Source: an uncultured beta proteobacterium (lineage in GTDB: Bacteria > Pseudomonadota > Gammaproteobacteria > Burkholderiales > SG8-39). Taken from it: a stretch of DNA of 64,000 bases. Below the pieces are notes generated by a model. That model saw only the letters and a list, made by a program, of their open reading frames with translations, was not told the origin of the DNA and made no database searches. This document shows, piece by piece, positions 29,488 to 39,000 of the stretch; within the stretch, counting starts at the first letter, position 1, and each line of letters starts with the position of its first letter. The DNA lies in NCBI GenBank assembly GCA_903859155.1, contig CAIOLO010000089.1:1-64000 (forward strand). The letters are read 5' to 3'. The translations under genes were made by a program, and so were the position numbers.

Positions 29488-31155
29488 ATGACCAACACGC
29501 AAGCAAAGCCAGGTGCGGTGGGTGCCGATGCTGCAAGCGGCTACAACTCGGCCGATATCCCCGAGTGGAACGTCGAAGACAATGACTTCTGGGAGTCTCG
29601 GGGCAAGGGTATCGCCAACCGCAACCTGTGGATTTCCATCCCCAACCTGCTGTGCGGATTCGCCATCTGGGCGATGTGGGGCATCATCACGGTGCAGATG
29701 CTGAACCTGGGTTTCCCTTTCAGTTCGGCGGATATGTTCACGCTGACCGCGATCTCGGGCCTGATGGGCGCGACGATGCGCATTCCGGCCTCGTTTTTCA
29801 TCCGCCTCTCCGGCGGGCGCAACACCATCGTCCTGACCTCGGCACTTTTGATCATTCCGGCGATCGGGACCGGCATTGCGCTGCAGGACAAGAACACGCC
29901 GCTGTGGGTATTCCAGCTCTGGGCCTTCCTTTCCGGCATAGGCGGGGGCAACTTTGCCTGCTCCATGTCCAATATCACCGGTTTCTTCCCCAAGCGGCTG
30001 CAGGGCACCGCCCTTGGGCTTAATGCGGGGCTGGGAAATTTCGGTGTGACCACCATGCAGGTGCTGATCCCTCTGGTGATGACCGTTGGCCTGTTTGGCG
30101 CTGTTGCCGGCGCGCCGATGACCCTGGTCAAGGACAGCGGCTGGATCCTGGGCAAGATCACCGCCGGCACGCCGACCTTCATTCAGAACGCGGGGTTCGT
30201 CTGGGCGGCGATCCTGGTGCCGCTGGTGATTGCCGCCTGGATCGGCATGAACAACCTGCTGCCCTTGTCGCCCAATTACGGCGGCACCCTGGCCGGCTTT
30301 GCCAAGATCCTGTACCTGTGGGGCCTGACCTGCATTGTCGGGGGACTGGGCCTTTACCTGTACCTGCCCGCCCCCACGGGTCTTGGCCTGCTGAACATGT
30401 GGGTGGCATTGCCGCTGATCATGCTGGCCACGCTGTTCACCATGAAGCTCGCCGCCTTCGGCGAGATGAAGGGCAATATCGCCAAGCAGTTCGAGATATT
30501 CAGGAACAAGCACACCTGGTCGATGACGATACTTTACATCGTCACTTTCGGGTCGTTCATCGGCTTCTCGATGGCGCTGCCGCTGGCGATTACGGTGATC
30601 TTCGGTGTTCAGCATCTGCCCGACGCATCCGGGGTGATGCAACACAGCCTGAAGAACCCCAATGCGCCCTCGGCGCTGACCTACGCATGGATGGGCCCCT
30701 TTGTCGGGGCGCTGATCCGGCCGGTCGGCGGCTGGATATCCGACAAGGCGGGCGGTTCCATCGTCACCCAGGTCATTTCGGCGTTGATGGTGGTGGCATC
30801 CGCCGCAGTGGGTTACGTGATGCTGCTGGCTTACAAGTCGCCGACCCCCGAAGAGTATTTCCTGATTTTCATGGTTTTGTTCGTGATCCTGTTCGCCGCC
30901 AGCGGCATAGGCAACGGCTCCACCTTCCGCACCATCGGCGTGATTTTCGACCGCCAGCAGGCCGGACCGGTGCTGGGCTGGTCCTCGGCGGTGGCCGCTT
31001 ACGGCGCCTTCATTGCGCCGGTGGTGATCGGCGCCCAGACCAAGGCCGGCACTCCGGAAAACGCCATGTACGGTTTCGCGGTGTTCTACGCCATATGCCT
31101 GATTCTCAACTGGTGGTTTTATCTGCGCGCCAACGCGTATGTGAAAAATCCGTAG
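29488..31155 (+). CDS. narK2: Nitrate/nitrite transporter, NarK2 type (MFS)
   Basis: A 555-residue MFS transporter with an N-terminal cytoplasmic extension (about 45 residues) ending at NVEDNDFWESRGKGIANRNL. Nitrate signature regions include AGLGNFGVTTMQ and GNGSTFRTIGVIF. Longer type II NarK proteins exchange nitrite for nitrate. Tandem narK1-narK2 is typical for denitrifiers and would let respiration start by symport and continue by antiport. It lies 31 bp after narK1. Confidence 0.9.
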   Translation: MTNTQAKPGAVGADAASGYNSADIPEWNVEDNDFWESRGKGIANRNLWISIPNLLCGFAIWAMWGIITVQMLNLGFPFSSADMFTLTAISGLMGATMRIPASFFIRLSGGRNTIVLTSALLIIPAIGTGIALQDKNTPLWVFQLWAFLSGIGGGNFACSMSNITGFFPKRLQGTALGLNAGLGNFGVTTMQVLIPLVMTVGLFGAVAGAPMTLVKDSGWILGKITAGTPTFIQNAGFVWAAILVPLVIAAWIGMNNLLPLSPNYGGTLAGFAKILYLWGLTCIVGGLGLYLYLPAPTGLGLLNMWVALPLIMLATLFTMKLAAFGEMKGNIAKQFEIFRNKHTWSMTILYIVTFGSFIGFSMALPLAITVIFGVQHLPDASGVMQHSLKNPNAPSALTYAWMGPFVGALIRPVGGWISDKAGGSIVTQVISALMVVASAAVGYVMLLAYKSPTPEEYFLIFMVLFVILFAASGIGNGSTFRTIGVIFDRQQAGPVLGWSSAVAAYGAFIAPVVIGAQTKAGTPENAMYGFAVFYAICLILNWWFYLRANAYVKNP

Positions 31156-31232
31156 GGCGTGCCTGGTAAATGTTGGCATTTCCCACTGTTTAGTGCATCC
31201 ATAGATCAGCAACGCTATTGCCGGAGCATTTC

Positions 31233-34200
31233 ATGAGCCACTTTCTTGACCGACTGAATTACTTTTCACAACCCCGGGAGGCGTTCTCCGATGGCCATGG
31301 GGTGACCACGGGCGAAGACCGCGCCTGGGAGGACGCTTATCGGGACCGCTGGGCGCATGACAAGACGGTGCGCTCCACCCACGGCGTCAATTGCACCGGT
31401 TCCTGCTCCTGGAAGATCTATGTCAAGGGCGGAATCGTCACCTGGGAAACCCAGCAGACGGACTATCCGCGCACGCGCTGGGACATGCCCAACCACGAAC
31501 CCCGCGGCTGCTCGCGAGGGGCGAGCTACAGCTGGTACCTCTACAGCGCGAACCGCGTGAAATATCCGCTGGTGCGCGGGCGCCTGTTGAAGAGTTGGCG
31601 CGCGGCGCGTGTCGCGCTCCAACCGGTGGAGGCCTGGGCTTCGATTGTCGAAAACGATGACAAGCGCCGTGAATACCAGCAGGTGCGCGGCCTGGGCGGC
31701 TTCGTGCGCTCCTCCTGGGACGAAGTCAACGAGATGGTCGCCGCGGCCAACGTCTACACCATCAAGAAACACGGCCCGGACCGCATCATCGGTTTCTCTC
31801 CCATTCCCGCCATGTCGATGGTGAGCTACGCGGCCGGCTCGCGTTACTTGAGCCTCATTGGCGGCGTGTGCATGAGCTTCTACGACTGGTACTGCGACCT
31901 GCCGCCGGCGAGTCCGCAGATCTGGGGCGAGCAGACCGACGTGCCCGAATCGGCCGACTGGTACAACTCCAGTTTCATAATCGCCTGGGGCTCGAATGTG
32001 CCGCAGACACGCACCCCCGACGCGCACTTCTTCACCGAGGTGCGTTACAAGGGCACCAAGACAGTGGCGGTGACTCCGGACTATTCCGAGGTCGCGAAGC
32101 TTTCCGACATCTGGTTGCACCCCAAGCAGGGCACCGATGCGGCGGTGGCGATGGCGATGGGCCACGTGATTCTGAAGGAATTCTATTTTCCCGATGGCGG
32201 GGGGGAGCGCAGCGCCTACTTCGACGATTACGTGCGCCGCTACACCGACATGCCGATGCTGGTGATGCTCAAGAAACACACGCTTCCCGGCGGTGAGGTT
32301 ATTACGGTGCCCGACCGCTATCTGCGTGCCTCGGACCTGGACGGCAGCATGGGCCAGGTCAACAATCCGGAATGGAAAACCCTCGCCGTCGACCAGGCCG
32401 GCGAGGTGGTGCTGCCCAATGGCGCCATTGGTTTTCGCTGGGGTCCTGAAGGCCGCGCCGACCAGGGGAAGTGGAATCTCGAAGCGAAAGAGGCTCACCA
32501 CGGAGAGGAAGTCAAACTCAAGCTGTCGTTGCTCGAAGGCGAGGACCCCGACACGGAAACCGCCAGGGTGGGCTTTCCCTATTTTGGCGGAATCGTGACC
32601 GAGCACTTTTCCAATAATGTGCAAAAAAACGCTGCTGACGATGTTCTGGTCCGTACCGTGCCGGTGCGGCGCCTCATGCTGGGCAAGGCAGGCGAAGCAG
32701 TCGAGGCGCTGGTGGCCACGGTGTTCGACCTGCAGGTGGCCAACTATGGTGTGGCACGGGGTCTCAAAGGGGAACTGGCCGCGAAGAACTTCGACGACGA
32801 CACCCCGTACACGCCGGCCTGGCAGGAACGCATCACCGGCACGCCGCGGGACCAGGTGATCACGGTGGCGCGCCAGTTCGCTGAAAACGCGCACAAGACA
32901 CAGGGCAAATCAATGGTGATCATCGGCGCGGCGATGAACCACTGGTATCACAGCGACATGAATTACCGTGGTGTGATCAACATGCTGATGATGTGCGGTT
33001 GCATCGGCAAATCGGGCGGCGGCTGGGCGCATTACGTCGGCCAGGAAAAGCTGCGCCCCCAGACCGGCTGGACGGCGCTCGCTTTCGCGCTCGACTGGAT
33101 CCGCCCGCCGCGCCAGATGAACAGCACCAGCTTCTATTACGCGCACACCGACCAGTGGCGCTACGAGAAACTGGGCATGGAGGAGATCGTCTCGCCGCTG
33201 GCCGACAAAAAGCTGTACGGCGGCAGCATGATCGACTACAACGTGCGCGCCGAGCGCATGGGCTGGCTGCCCAGCGCGCCGCAACTGCAGACCAATCCGC
33301 TGCAGGTGGTGCGCGATGCGCAGGCCGCCGGTGTGGATCCGAAAGATCATGCCGTGAGTGCGCTCAAAAGCGGTGCGCTGAAAATGAGCTGTACCGATCC
33401 GGACCACCCGAGCAACTGGCCGCGCAACCTGTTCGTGTGGCGGTCCAATCTGCTGGGTTCCAGCGGCAAGGGCCATGAATATTTCCTCAAACATCTGCTG
33501 GGCACCAGCAATGGCGTGCAGGGCAAGGACATGGGCAAGGAAGAGGCCAGGCCCAAAGAGGTCGTGTGGCACGAGAAGGCCCCGGAGGGCAAGCTCGACT
33601 TGCTGGTGACGCTGGACTTCCGCATGAGCACCACCTGCCTGTACAGCGACATTGTGCTGCCCACCGCCACCTGGTACGAAAAGAACGATCTCAACACCAG
33701 TGACATGCACCCCTTCATCCATCCTCTTTCGACTGCGGTCGACCCGGCCTGGCAGTCCAAGAGCGACTGGGATATCTACAAGGGCTTCGCCAAGAAGTTC
33801 AGCGAAGTCTGCGTCGGTCACCTGGGCGTCGAGCGCGAACTGGTGCTCACGCCGCTCATGCACGACAGTCCGTCCGAATTGGCCCAGCCCTTCGAGGTCA
33901 AGGACTGGAAGCGCGGCGAGTGCGAGCTGATCCCCGGCAAGACCGCGCCGAACATGGCGGTGGTGGAGCGCGACTACCCCAACGTCTACAAGCGCTTTAC
34001 CGCGCTGGGACCGCTGATGGGAAAAGTGGGCAATGGCGGCAAGGGGATCGCGTGGAACACCCAGACCGAAGTGAAGCAACTCGGCGAATTGAGCGGCCTG
34101 GTCACCGCTGAAGGGGCCACCCGCGGCATGCCAAAAATAGAGACCGACATCGACGCCGCGGAAGTGGTGCTGATGCTGGCGCCGGAAACCAACGGACATG

Positions 34201-35048
34201 TCGCGGTCAAGGCCTGGCAGGCCCTGGGCAAGCAGACCGGGCGCGACCACACCCACCTTGCGGTGCATCGCGAAGACGAGAAGATCCGCTTCCGCGATAT
34301 CCAGGCGCAGCCGAGGAAGATCATTTCCTCGCCCACCTGGAGCGGCATCGAGAGCGAGACGGTCTCCTACAATGCCGGCTACACCAATGTCCACGAGATG
34401 ATTCCCTGGCGCACGCTCACCGGGCGACAGCAGTTCTACATGGATCATCCGTGGATGGTTGCTTTCGGCGAGGGCTTCACCAGCTATCGCCCGCCGGTGA
34501 ATCTCCGAACCACCGCCGGCATCCAGGGCACGAAGCCCAATGGCAATCCCGAGATTGCGCTGAACTTCATCACCCCGCACCAGAAATGGGGCATCCACAG
34601 CACTTATACCGACAACCTGCTGCTCCTGACGTTGAGCCGCGGCGGACCCTGTGTGTGGATGAGCGAAGACGACGCCAGGAGCGTCGGCATCGTCGACAAC
34701 GACTGGATCGAGCTTTTCAACATCAATGGCGCGATCGCAGCGCGCGCGGTGGTCAGCCAGCGCGTCAACCCCGGCATGGTGATGATGTATCACGCGCAGG
34801 AGAAGATCGTGAACACACCCGGCTCGGAAATCACCGGCCAGCGAGGCGGCATCCACAATTCGGTGACGCGCGCCGTGCTCAAGCCCACCCACATGATCGG
34901 CGGTTACGCGCAGTTCAGCTACGGCTTCAACTATTACGGAACCATCGGCACCAACCGCGATGAGTTTGTCGTGGTGCGCAAGATGAACAAGGTGGACTGG
35001 CTGGATACGCCGGTCTCGGGCCAACCCGCCGCTGCGGCGCACGCGTAA
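31233..35048 (+). CDS. narG: Respiratory nitrate reductase alpha subunit
   Basis: A 1271-residue molybdenum (bis-MGD) catalytic subunit that reduces nitrate to nitrite at the cytoplasmic face. The start MSHFLDRLNYF matches NarG proteins and follows GGAG; the TTG at 31218 is rejected. The FS0 cluster ligands are His50, Cys54, Cys58 and Cys93, and the Mo ligand Asp222 lies in YCDLPPASP, the same numbers as in E. coli NarG. The N-terminal degenerate Tat motif is absent or vestigial, as usual. Confidence 0.97.
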   Translation: MSHFLDRLNYFSQPREAFSDGHGVTTGEDRAWEDAYRDRWAHDKTVRSTHGVNCTGSCSWKIYVKGGIVTWETQQTDYPRTRWDMPNHEPRGCSRGASYSWYLYSANRVKYPLVRGRLLKSWRAARVALQPVEAWASIVENDDKRREYQQVRGLGGFVRSSWDEVNEMVAAANVYTIKKHGPDRIIGFSPIPAMSMVSYAAGSRYLSLIGGVCMSFYDWYCDLPPASPQIWGEQTDVPESADWYNSSFIIAWGSNVPQTRTPDAHFFTEVRYKGTKTVAVTPDYSEVAKLSDIWLHPKQGTDAAVAMAMGHVILKEFYFPDGGGERSAYFDDYVRRYTDMPMLVMLKKHTLPGGEVITVPDRYLRASDLDGSMGQVNNPEWKTLAVDQAGEVVLPNGAIGFRWGPEGRADQGKWNLEAKEAHHGEEVKLKLSLLEGEDPDTETARVGFPYFGGIVTEHFSNNVQKNAADDVLVRTVPVRRLMLGKAGEAVEALVATVFDLQVANYGVARGLKGELAAKNFDDDTPYTPAWQERITGTPRDQVITVARQFAENAHKTQGKSMVIIGAAMNHWYHSDMNYRGVINMLMMCGCIGKSGGGWAHYVGQEKLRPQTGWTALAFALDWIRPPRQMNSTSFYYAHTDQWRYEKLGMEEIVSPLADKKLYGGSMIDYNVRAERMGWLPSAPQLQTNPLQVVRDAQAAGVDPKDHAVSALKSGALKMSCTDPDHPSNWPRNLFVWRSNLLGSSGKGHEYFLKHLLGTSNGVQGKDMGKEEARPKEVVWHEKAPEGKLDLLVTLDFRMSTTCLYSDIVLPTATWYEKNDLNTSDMHPFIHPLSTAVDPAWQSKSDWDIYKGFAKKFSEVCVGHLGVERELVLTPLMHDSPSELAQPFEVKDWKRGECELIPGKTAPNMAVVERDYPNVYKRFTALGPLMGKVGNGGKGIAWNTQTEVKQLGELSGLVTAEGATRGMPKIETDIDAAEVVLMLAPETNGHVAVKAWQALGKQTGRDHTHLAVHREDEKIRFRDIQAQPRKIISSPTWSGIESETVSYNAGYTNVHEMIPWRTLTGRQQFYMDHPWMVAFGEGFTSYRPPVNLRTTAGIQGTKPNGNPEIALNFITPHQKWGIHSTYTDNLLLLTLSRGGPCVWMSEDDARSVGIVDNDWIELFNINGAIAARAVVSQRVNPGMVMMYHAQEKIVNTPGSEITGQRGGIHNSVTRAVLKPTHMIGGYAQFSYGFNYYGTIGTNRDEFVVVRKMNKVDWLDTPVSGQPAAAAHA

Positions 35049-35058
35049 GGAGAAGAAC

Positions 35059-36594
35059 ATGAAAATCCGCGCTCAAATCGGCATGGTGTTAAACCTTGAC
35101 AAGTGCATCGGCTGTCACACTTGCTCGGTTACCTGCAAAAACGTCTGGACCAGCCGGCCCGGCATGGAATACGCCTGGTTCAATAACGTCGAGACCAAAC
35201 CCGGCATCGGCTACCCGAAGGAGTGGGAGAACCAGGACAAATGGAACGGCGGCTGGATGCGCAAGTCCGATGGCAGCATCGAACCGCGCCAGGGCGCCAA
35301 GTGGAAGCTTTTGATGCGCATCTTCGCCAATCCCAACCTGCCGCAGATTGACGATTATTACGAACCTTTCACCTTCGACTACGACCACCTGCAATCGGCC
35401 CCCGAAATGAAAGCTGCGCCGACCGCGCGTCCGCGCAGCCTGATCACCGGCGAGCGCATGGAAAAGATTGAATGGGGTCCCAATTGGGAGGAACTCCTGG
35501 GCGGCGAATTCGCCAAGCGCTCCAAGGACAAGAATTTCGAAGCGGGGTTCGAGGCGACGCAGAAGGACATCTACGGCCAGTTCGAAAACACCTTCATGAT
35601 GTACCTGCCGCGCCTTTGCGAGCATTGCCTCAACCCTGCCTGTGTCGCCAGTTGCCCCTCCGGCTCGATCTACAAGCGCGAGGAAGACGGCATCGTGCTC
35701 GTCGACCAGGACAAGTGCCGCGGCTGGCGCATGTGCGTCTCCGGCTGCCCCTACAAGAAAATCTATTACAACTGGGAGTCGGGCAAGGCGGAAAAATGCA
35801 TATTCTGCTATCCGCGCATTGAAGCGGGCCAGCCCACGGTGTGTTCGGAAACCTGCGTCGGGCGCATCCGCTACCTGGGTGTGCTGCTGTATGACGCCGA
35901 CCGCATCGAGCAGGCCTCCAGCGTCGAGCACGACAGGGATCTTTACCAGTCGCAGCTGGATGTGTTTCTCGATCCCGCCGATCCCAAGGTGATCGCGCAG
36001 GCGCGCATCGACGGCATTCCCGATGCGTGGATGGAGGCCGCCCGCAACAGCCCGGTATACAAGATGGCTGTGCAGTGGAAGGTTGCGCTGCCGCTGCACC
36101 CGGAATACCGCACCATGCCGATGGTCTGGTATGTGCCGCCGCTCTCGCCCATCACCGCTGCGGCCAATGCCGGCCAGATGGGCATCAACGGCGAAATCCC
36201 GGACGTCAAGCAGTTGCGCATCCCGGTCAAATATCTTGCCAACCTGCTGACCGCCGGTGATACCCAGCCGGTGATTCGCGCGCTCGAGCGCATGCTGGCC
36301 ATGCGCGCCTATCAGCGAGAGAAGCATGTCGAGGGGCGCATCAACACCGCGGCCCTGCAGCAGGTGGGCATCACCCAGAGCGAGGTGGAGGACATGTACC
36401 ACGTGATGGCGATCGCCAACTACGAGGACAGGTTCGTCATCCCCAGCAGTCACCGCGAATATGCCGAGAACACCTTCGACATGCGCGGCGGCTGCGGCTT
36501 TTCTTTCGGCAACGGTTGCTCCGATGGCGTCAGCAAAACCAGCCTGTTTGGCGGCAGCAAGCGCCGCACCATCCCGATCAAGGCGGAGGTCTGA
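35059..36594 (+). CDS. narH: Respiratory nitrate reductase beta subunit
   Basis: A 511-residue iron-sulfur electron-transfer subunit. Cysteine groups are CIGCHTCSVTCKNVW, CEHCLNPACVASCP, CRGWRMCVSGCP and CIFCYPRIEAGQPTVCSETC. The Trp in CRGWRMC marks the [3Fe-4S] cluster typical of NarH. It carries electrons from NarI haems to NarG. It lies 10 bp after narG and 3 bp before narJ. Confidence 0.97.
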   Translation: MKIRAQIGMVLNLDKCIGCHTCSVTCKNVWTSRPGMEYAWFNNVETKPGIGYPKEWENQDKWNGGWMRKSDGSIEPRQGAKWKLLMRIFANPNLPQIDDYYEPFTFDYDHLQSAPEMKAAPTARPRSLITGERMEKIEWGPNWEELLGGEFAKRSKDKNFEAGFEATQKDIYGQFENTFMMYLPRLCEHCLNPACVASCPSGSIYKREEDGIVLVDQDKCRGWRMCVSGCPYKKIYYNWESGKAEKCIFCYPRIEAGQPTVCSETCVGRIRYLGVLLYDADRIEQASSVEHDRDLYQSQLDVFLDPADPKVIAQARIDGIPDAWMEAARNSPVYKMAVQWKVALPLHPEYRTMPMVWYVPPLSPITAAANAGQMGINGEIPDVKQLRIPVKYLANLLTAGDTQPVIRALERMLAMRAYQREKHVEGRINTAALQQVGITQSEVEDMYHVMAIANYEDRFVIPSSHREYAENTFDMRGGCGFSFGNGCSDGVSKTSLFGGSKRRTIPIKAEV

Positions 36595-36597
36595 GCC

Positions 36598-37344
36598 ATG
36601 GATGCAAATCTGGAACCTGTCAATGCTTCGGTCAGCCTGCGCGCCCTGGCGAGCCTGCTGGCCTATCCGGACAAGCAGCTGCGCGCGCATCTGCCGGCGC
36701 TGCGCGAGGCGTTGCACGCAGAAGGAGCGCTCCCGGCATCGCGTCTGGCGGAACTGGACGAGTTGGCGGAGTGGCTCTCGGGTGCGGGCAATGCCGCGGA
36801 CCCGTCGGATGAGCTTGAAGTCGAGGCCGCCTACGTCGAACTGTTCGACCGCGGCCGCAGCACCTGCCTGCACCTGTTCGAACACGTGCATGGCGATTCG
36901 CGCGATCGCGGCCCGGCGATGATCGACCTGGCGCAGACCTACGAAAAAGCCGGCCTGTACCTGGCGCCGGGAGAGCTGCCGGATTACCTGCCGGTGGTGC
37001 TGGAGTTCGTCTCCACCCAGCCGCCGCGCGAAGCACGGGATTTTCTCGCCGAGATGGCGCACATCTTCAACGTCATGTACAGCGCGCTGCGGCAGCGGCA
37101 GAGCGGCTACGCCGGCGTGCTTGGCGCCTTGCTGGACCTGGCAGGAGAAACGGCACAGCCTGTCGAATTCGTCGCAGAGGAACCGCTCGACGCGAGCTGG
37201 TCCGAGCCAGCCGTGTTTGGCGGCTGCTCCTCGCAAGGCCAGGTGGGGCCCGGGCAGGCGCAGCCCATTCAAATTCTGCGCAAGGATGGTCTCAACAGGA
37301 ACGCCCTCACCAGGGATGCAATCAACACGGGAGTTTCCGCATGA
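36598..37344 (+). CDS. narJ: Nitrate reductase assembly chaperone
   Basis: A 248-residue TorD/NarJ-type chaperone needed for cofactor insertion and membrane attachment of NarGH. The family pattern includes LASLLAYPDKQLRAHLPALREAL, YVELFDRGRSTCLHLFEHVHGDSRDRGPAM and LPDYLPVVLEFVS. The stop overlaps the narI start (ATGA). Confidence 0.95.
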   Translation: MDANLEPVNASVSLRALASLLAYPDKQLRAHLPALREALHAEGALPASRLAELDELAEWLSGAGNAADPSDELEVEAAYVELFDRGRSTCLHLFEHVHGDSRDRGPAMIDLAQTYEKAGLYLAPGELPDYLPVVLEFVSTQPPREARDFLAEMAHIFNVMYSALRQRQSGYAGVLGALLDLAGETAQPVEFVAEEPLDASWSEPAVFGGCSSQGQVGPGQAQPIQILRKDGLNRNALTRDAINTGVSA

Positions 37345-38075
37345 ATGCCTTCGACACTTTGTTGTTCGGCTATTACCCCTATGTCTGCATGACGGTGTTT
37401 TTCCTCGGCAGCCTGCTGCGCTTTGATCGCGACCAGTACACCTGGAAAAGCGATTCCTCGCAGCTGCTGCGTGCCGGCACGCTGCGCTGGGGCAGCAACC
37501 TGTTCCACATCGGCGTGCTGTTCCTGTTCTTCGGCCATTTCACCGGGCTGCTCACGCCGCACTTTGTCTACGAGCACTTCGTCAGCGCCCCCGACAAACA
37601 GATGGGTGCCATGATCGGCGGCGGCATTTTCGGCACGCTGGGTTTTATCGGACTCACCATGCTGCTGCACCGCCGCCTGACTGACCCGCGCATCCGCGCC
37701 ACCTCCAGAAGCAGCGATATCCTGATCCTGGTGTTGCTGTGGCTGCAACTGGTGCTGGGCCTGGTCACCATTCCCTTGTCAGCGCAGCATCTGGATGGCA
37801 GCTTGATGATGAATCTTGCGGAGTGGGCGCAGCACATCGTCACCTTCCGCTCGGGCGCCACCGAACAGCTCGCGGGGGCAGGCTGGATATTCAAGACCCA
37901 TCTGTTTCTCGGCATGACCCTGTTCCTGGTGTTCCCGTTCACCCGGCTGGTGCACATATGGAGTGGCTTTGCGACCCTGACCTACCTGATTCGACCTTAT
38001 CAGCTGGTGCGCAGCCGCCGGCTGAACCTGCCTGTAGCCCACAATCTGCCGCGTCATTCGGACGCCGGAGTTTGA
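37341..38075 (+). CDS. narI: Respiratory nitrate reductase gamma subunit (cytochrome b)
   Basis: A 244-residue membrane di-haem cytochrome b with five membrane helices. It oxidises quinol at the periplasmic side. Haem ligands His56, His66, His187 and His205 fall at the same numbers as in E. coli NarI (FHIGVLFLFFGH and KTHLFLGMTLFLVFPFTRLVH). Confidence 0.96.
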   Translation: MNAFDTLLFGYYPYVCMTVFFLGSLLRFDRDQYTWKSDSSQLLRAGTLRWGSNLFHIGVLFLFFGHFTGLLTPHFVYEHFVSAPDKQMGAMIGGGIFGTLGFIGLTMLLHRRLTDPRIRATSRSSDILILVLLWLQLVLGLVTIPLSAQHLDGSLMMNLAEWAQHIVTFRSGATEQLAGAGWIFKTHLFLGMTLFLVFPFTRLVHIWSGFATLTYLIRPYQLVRSRRLNLPVAHNLPRHSDAGV

Positions 38076-38088
38076 GGAGGGCCACGGG

Positions 38089-38916
38089 ATGACAAGCACC
38101 GCAGATCGTTCAGCAGTCACAGCAGTCACAAAAGCCGCCGTCAATGCCGAATCGGGCATCGCACGAGTCAACGGCATAGCCTTGAACGGACCGCGGGAAA
38201 TGCTGGCGGCCGGCGAATTGCGCCAGCGTGCCTGCAGCGAATTGCTGCGCCAGGCAGCGCGAAGCGCCGGTCTGCTCGACAGCGGCGATGCGCCCCCGAT
38301 CGATGGTGTGATCAGCGAGGCGGCGGCTGCCGCCATCGAGCGTCTTCTGGAGCAAAAACTCGTCCAGCCCGAACCCTCCGACGAGGCCTGCCGCCGCCAT
38401 TATGCCGCGCACGAAGCGAATTACCGCAACGCAGAACGAGTGCGGGTGCGCCACATCCTGTTCGCGGTGACACCTCGCGTCAACGTGGCCGCCTTGCGCA
38501 AGCGGGCCGAAGCCACCCTTTTGGAGGTTCGCTGTCACGATGGCAGGACGGAGGATATTTTCGCGAAGGTCGCGGGCGAGCTTTCGAACTGTCCCAGCGG
38601 CGCCGGGGGCGGTCACCTCGATTGGTTGAGCGCGGGCGATTGTGCCCCGGAGTTCGCGCGTGAACTTTTCGGTCATTCCGAAGTGGGCGTATTGCCGCGC
38701 CTGGTGCAAAGCCGCTTCGGGCTGCATGTGGTCGAGGTGCTCGAGCGCGAGCCAGGCAGCGCCCCTGCATTTGATTCGGTGCGGGGGGCGGTGGCCGTGT
38801 CGTTGCGCCGGCAGTTCTTTGTCACCGCACTGCAGCAGTATTTGAAGTTGCTCGCTGGAAAAGCCGCAATCGAGGGTGTCGAACTCGACGCCGCCGATAC
38901 GCCGCTGGTGCATTGA
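38089..38916 (+). CDS. Parvulin-type peptidyl-prolyl isomerase (NifM-like)
   Basis: A 275-residue protein. The C-terminal parvulin domain (about residues 118-225) contains VRVRHILFAVTP, CPSGAGGGHLDWLSAGDCAPEFARELF and SRFGLHVVEVLERE. No signal peptide is apparent, so it is probably cytoplasmic. It lies 13 bp after narI. Parvulins are often found at the end of nar operons and presumably assist NarGH folding. Confidence 0.85.
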   Translation: MTSTADRSAVTAVTKAAVNAESGIARVNGIALNGPREMLAAGELRQRACSELLRQAARSAGLLDSGDAPPIDGVISEAAAAAIERLLEQKLVQPEPSDEACRRHYAAHEANYRNAERVRVRHILFAVTPRVNVAALRKRAEATLLEVRCHDGRTEDIFAKVAGELSNCPSGAGGGHLDWLSAGDCAPEFARELFGHSEVGVLPRLVQSRFGLHVVEVLEREPGSAPAFDSVRGAVAVSLRRQFFVTALQQYLKLLAGKAAIEGVELDAADTPLVH

Positions 38917-38930
38917 TCTCGGGCGGAATC

Positions 38931-38944
38931 TTGACCTGTATCAA
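38931..38944. promoter_or_regulatory. FNR box (TTGACCTGTATCAA) upstream of FMN oxidoreductase gene
   Basis: The site matches TTGAT-N4-ATCAA at 9 of 10 positions. Its centre is 63 bp before the ATG at 39001. A -10-like TAGGCT (38967-38972) lies at the spacing expected for a class II FNR promoter. This gives the oxidoreductase gene its own anaerobic promoter within the island. Confidence 0.75.
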
Positions 38945-39000
38945 GTGGGTAGAGTCGCGATCCACGTAGGCTCAGTCTTTTCTAGATCGATCCTGCACCC

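Noticed and set aside
29389-31212. Long antisense ORF (607 codons) over narK2
   Set aside because: It is a high-GC shadow of the transporter gene, with His/Gln/Arg-rich nonsense composition.
32910-35060. Antisense ORF of 716 codons over narG
   Set aside because: It is a codon-bias shadow; narG is unambiguous on the other strand.
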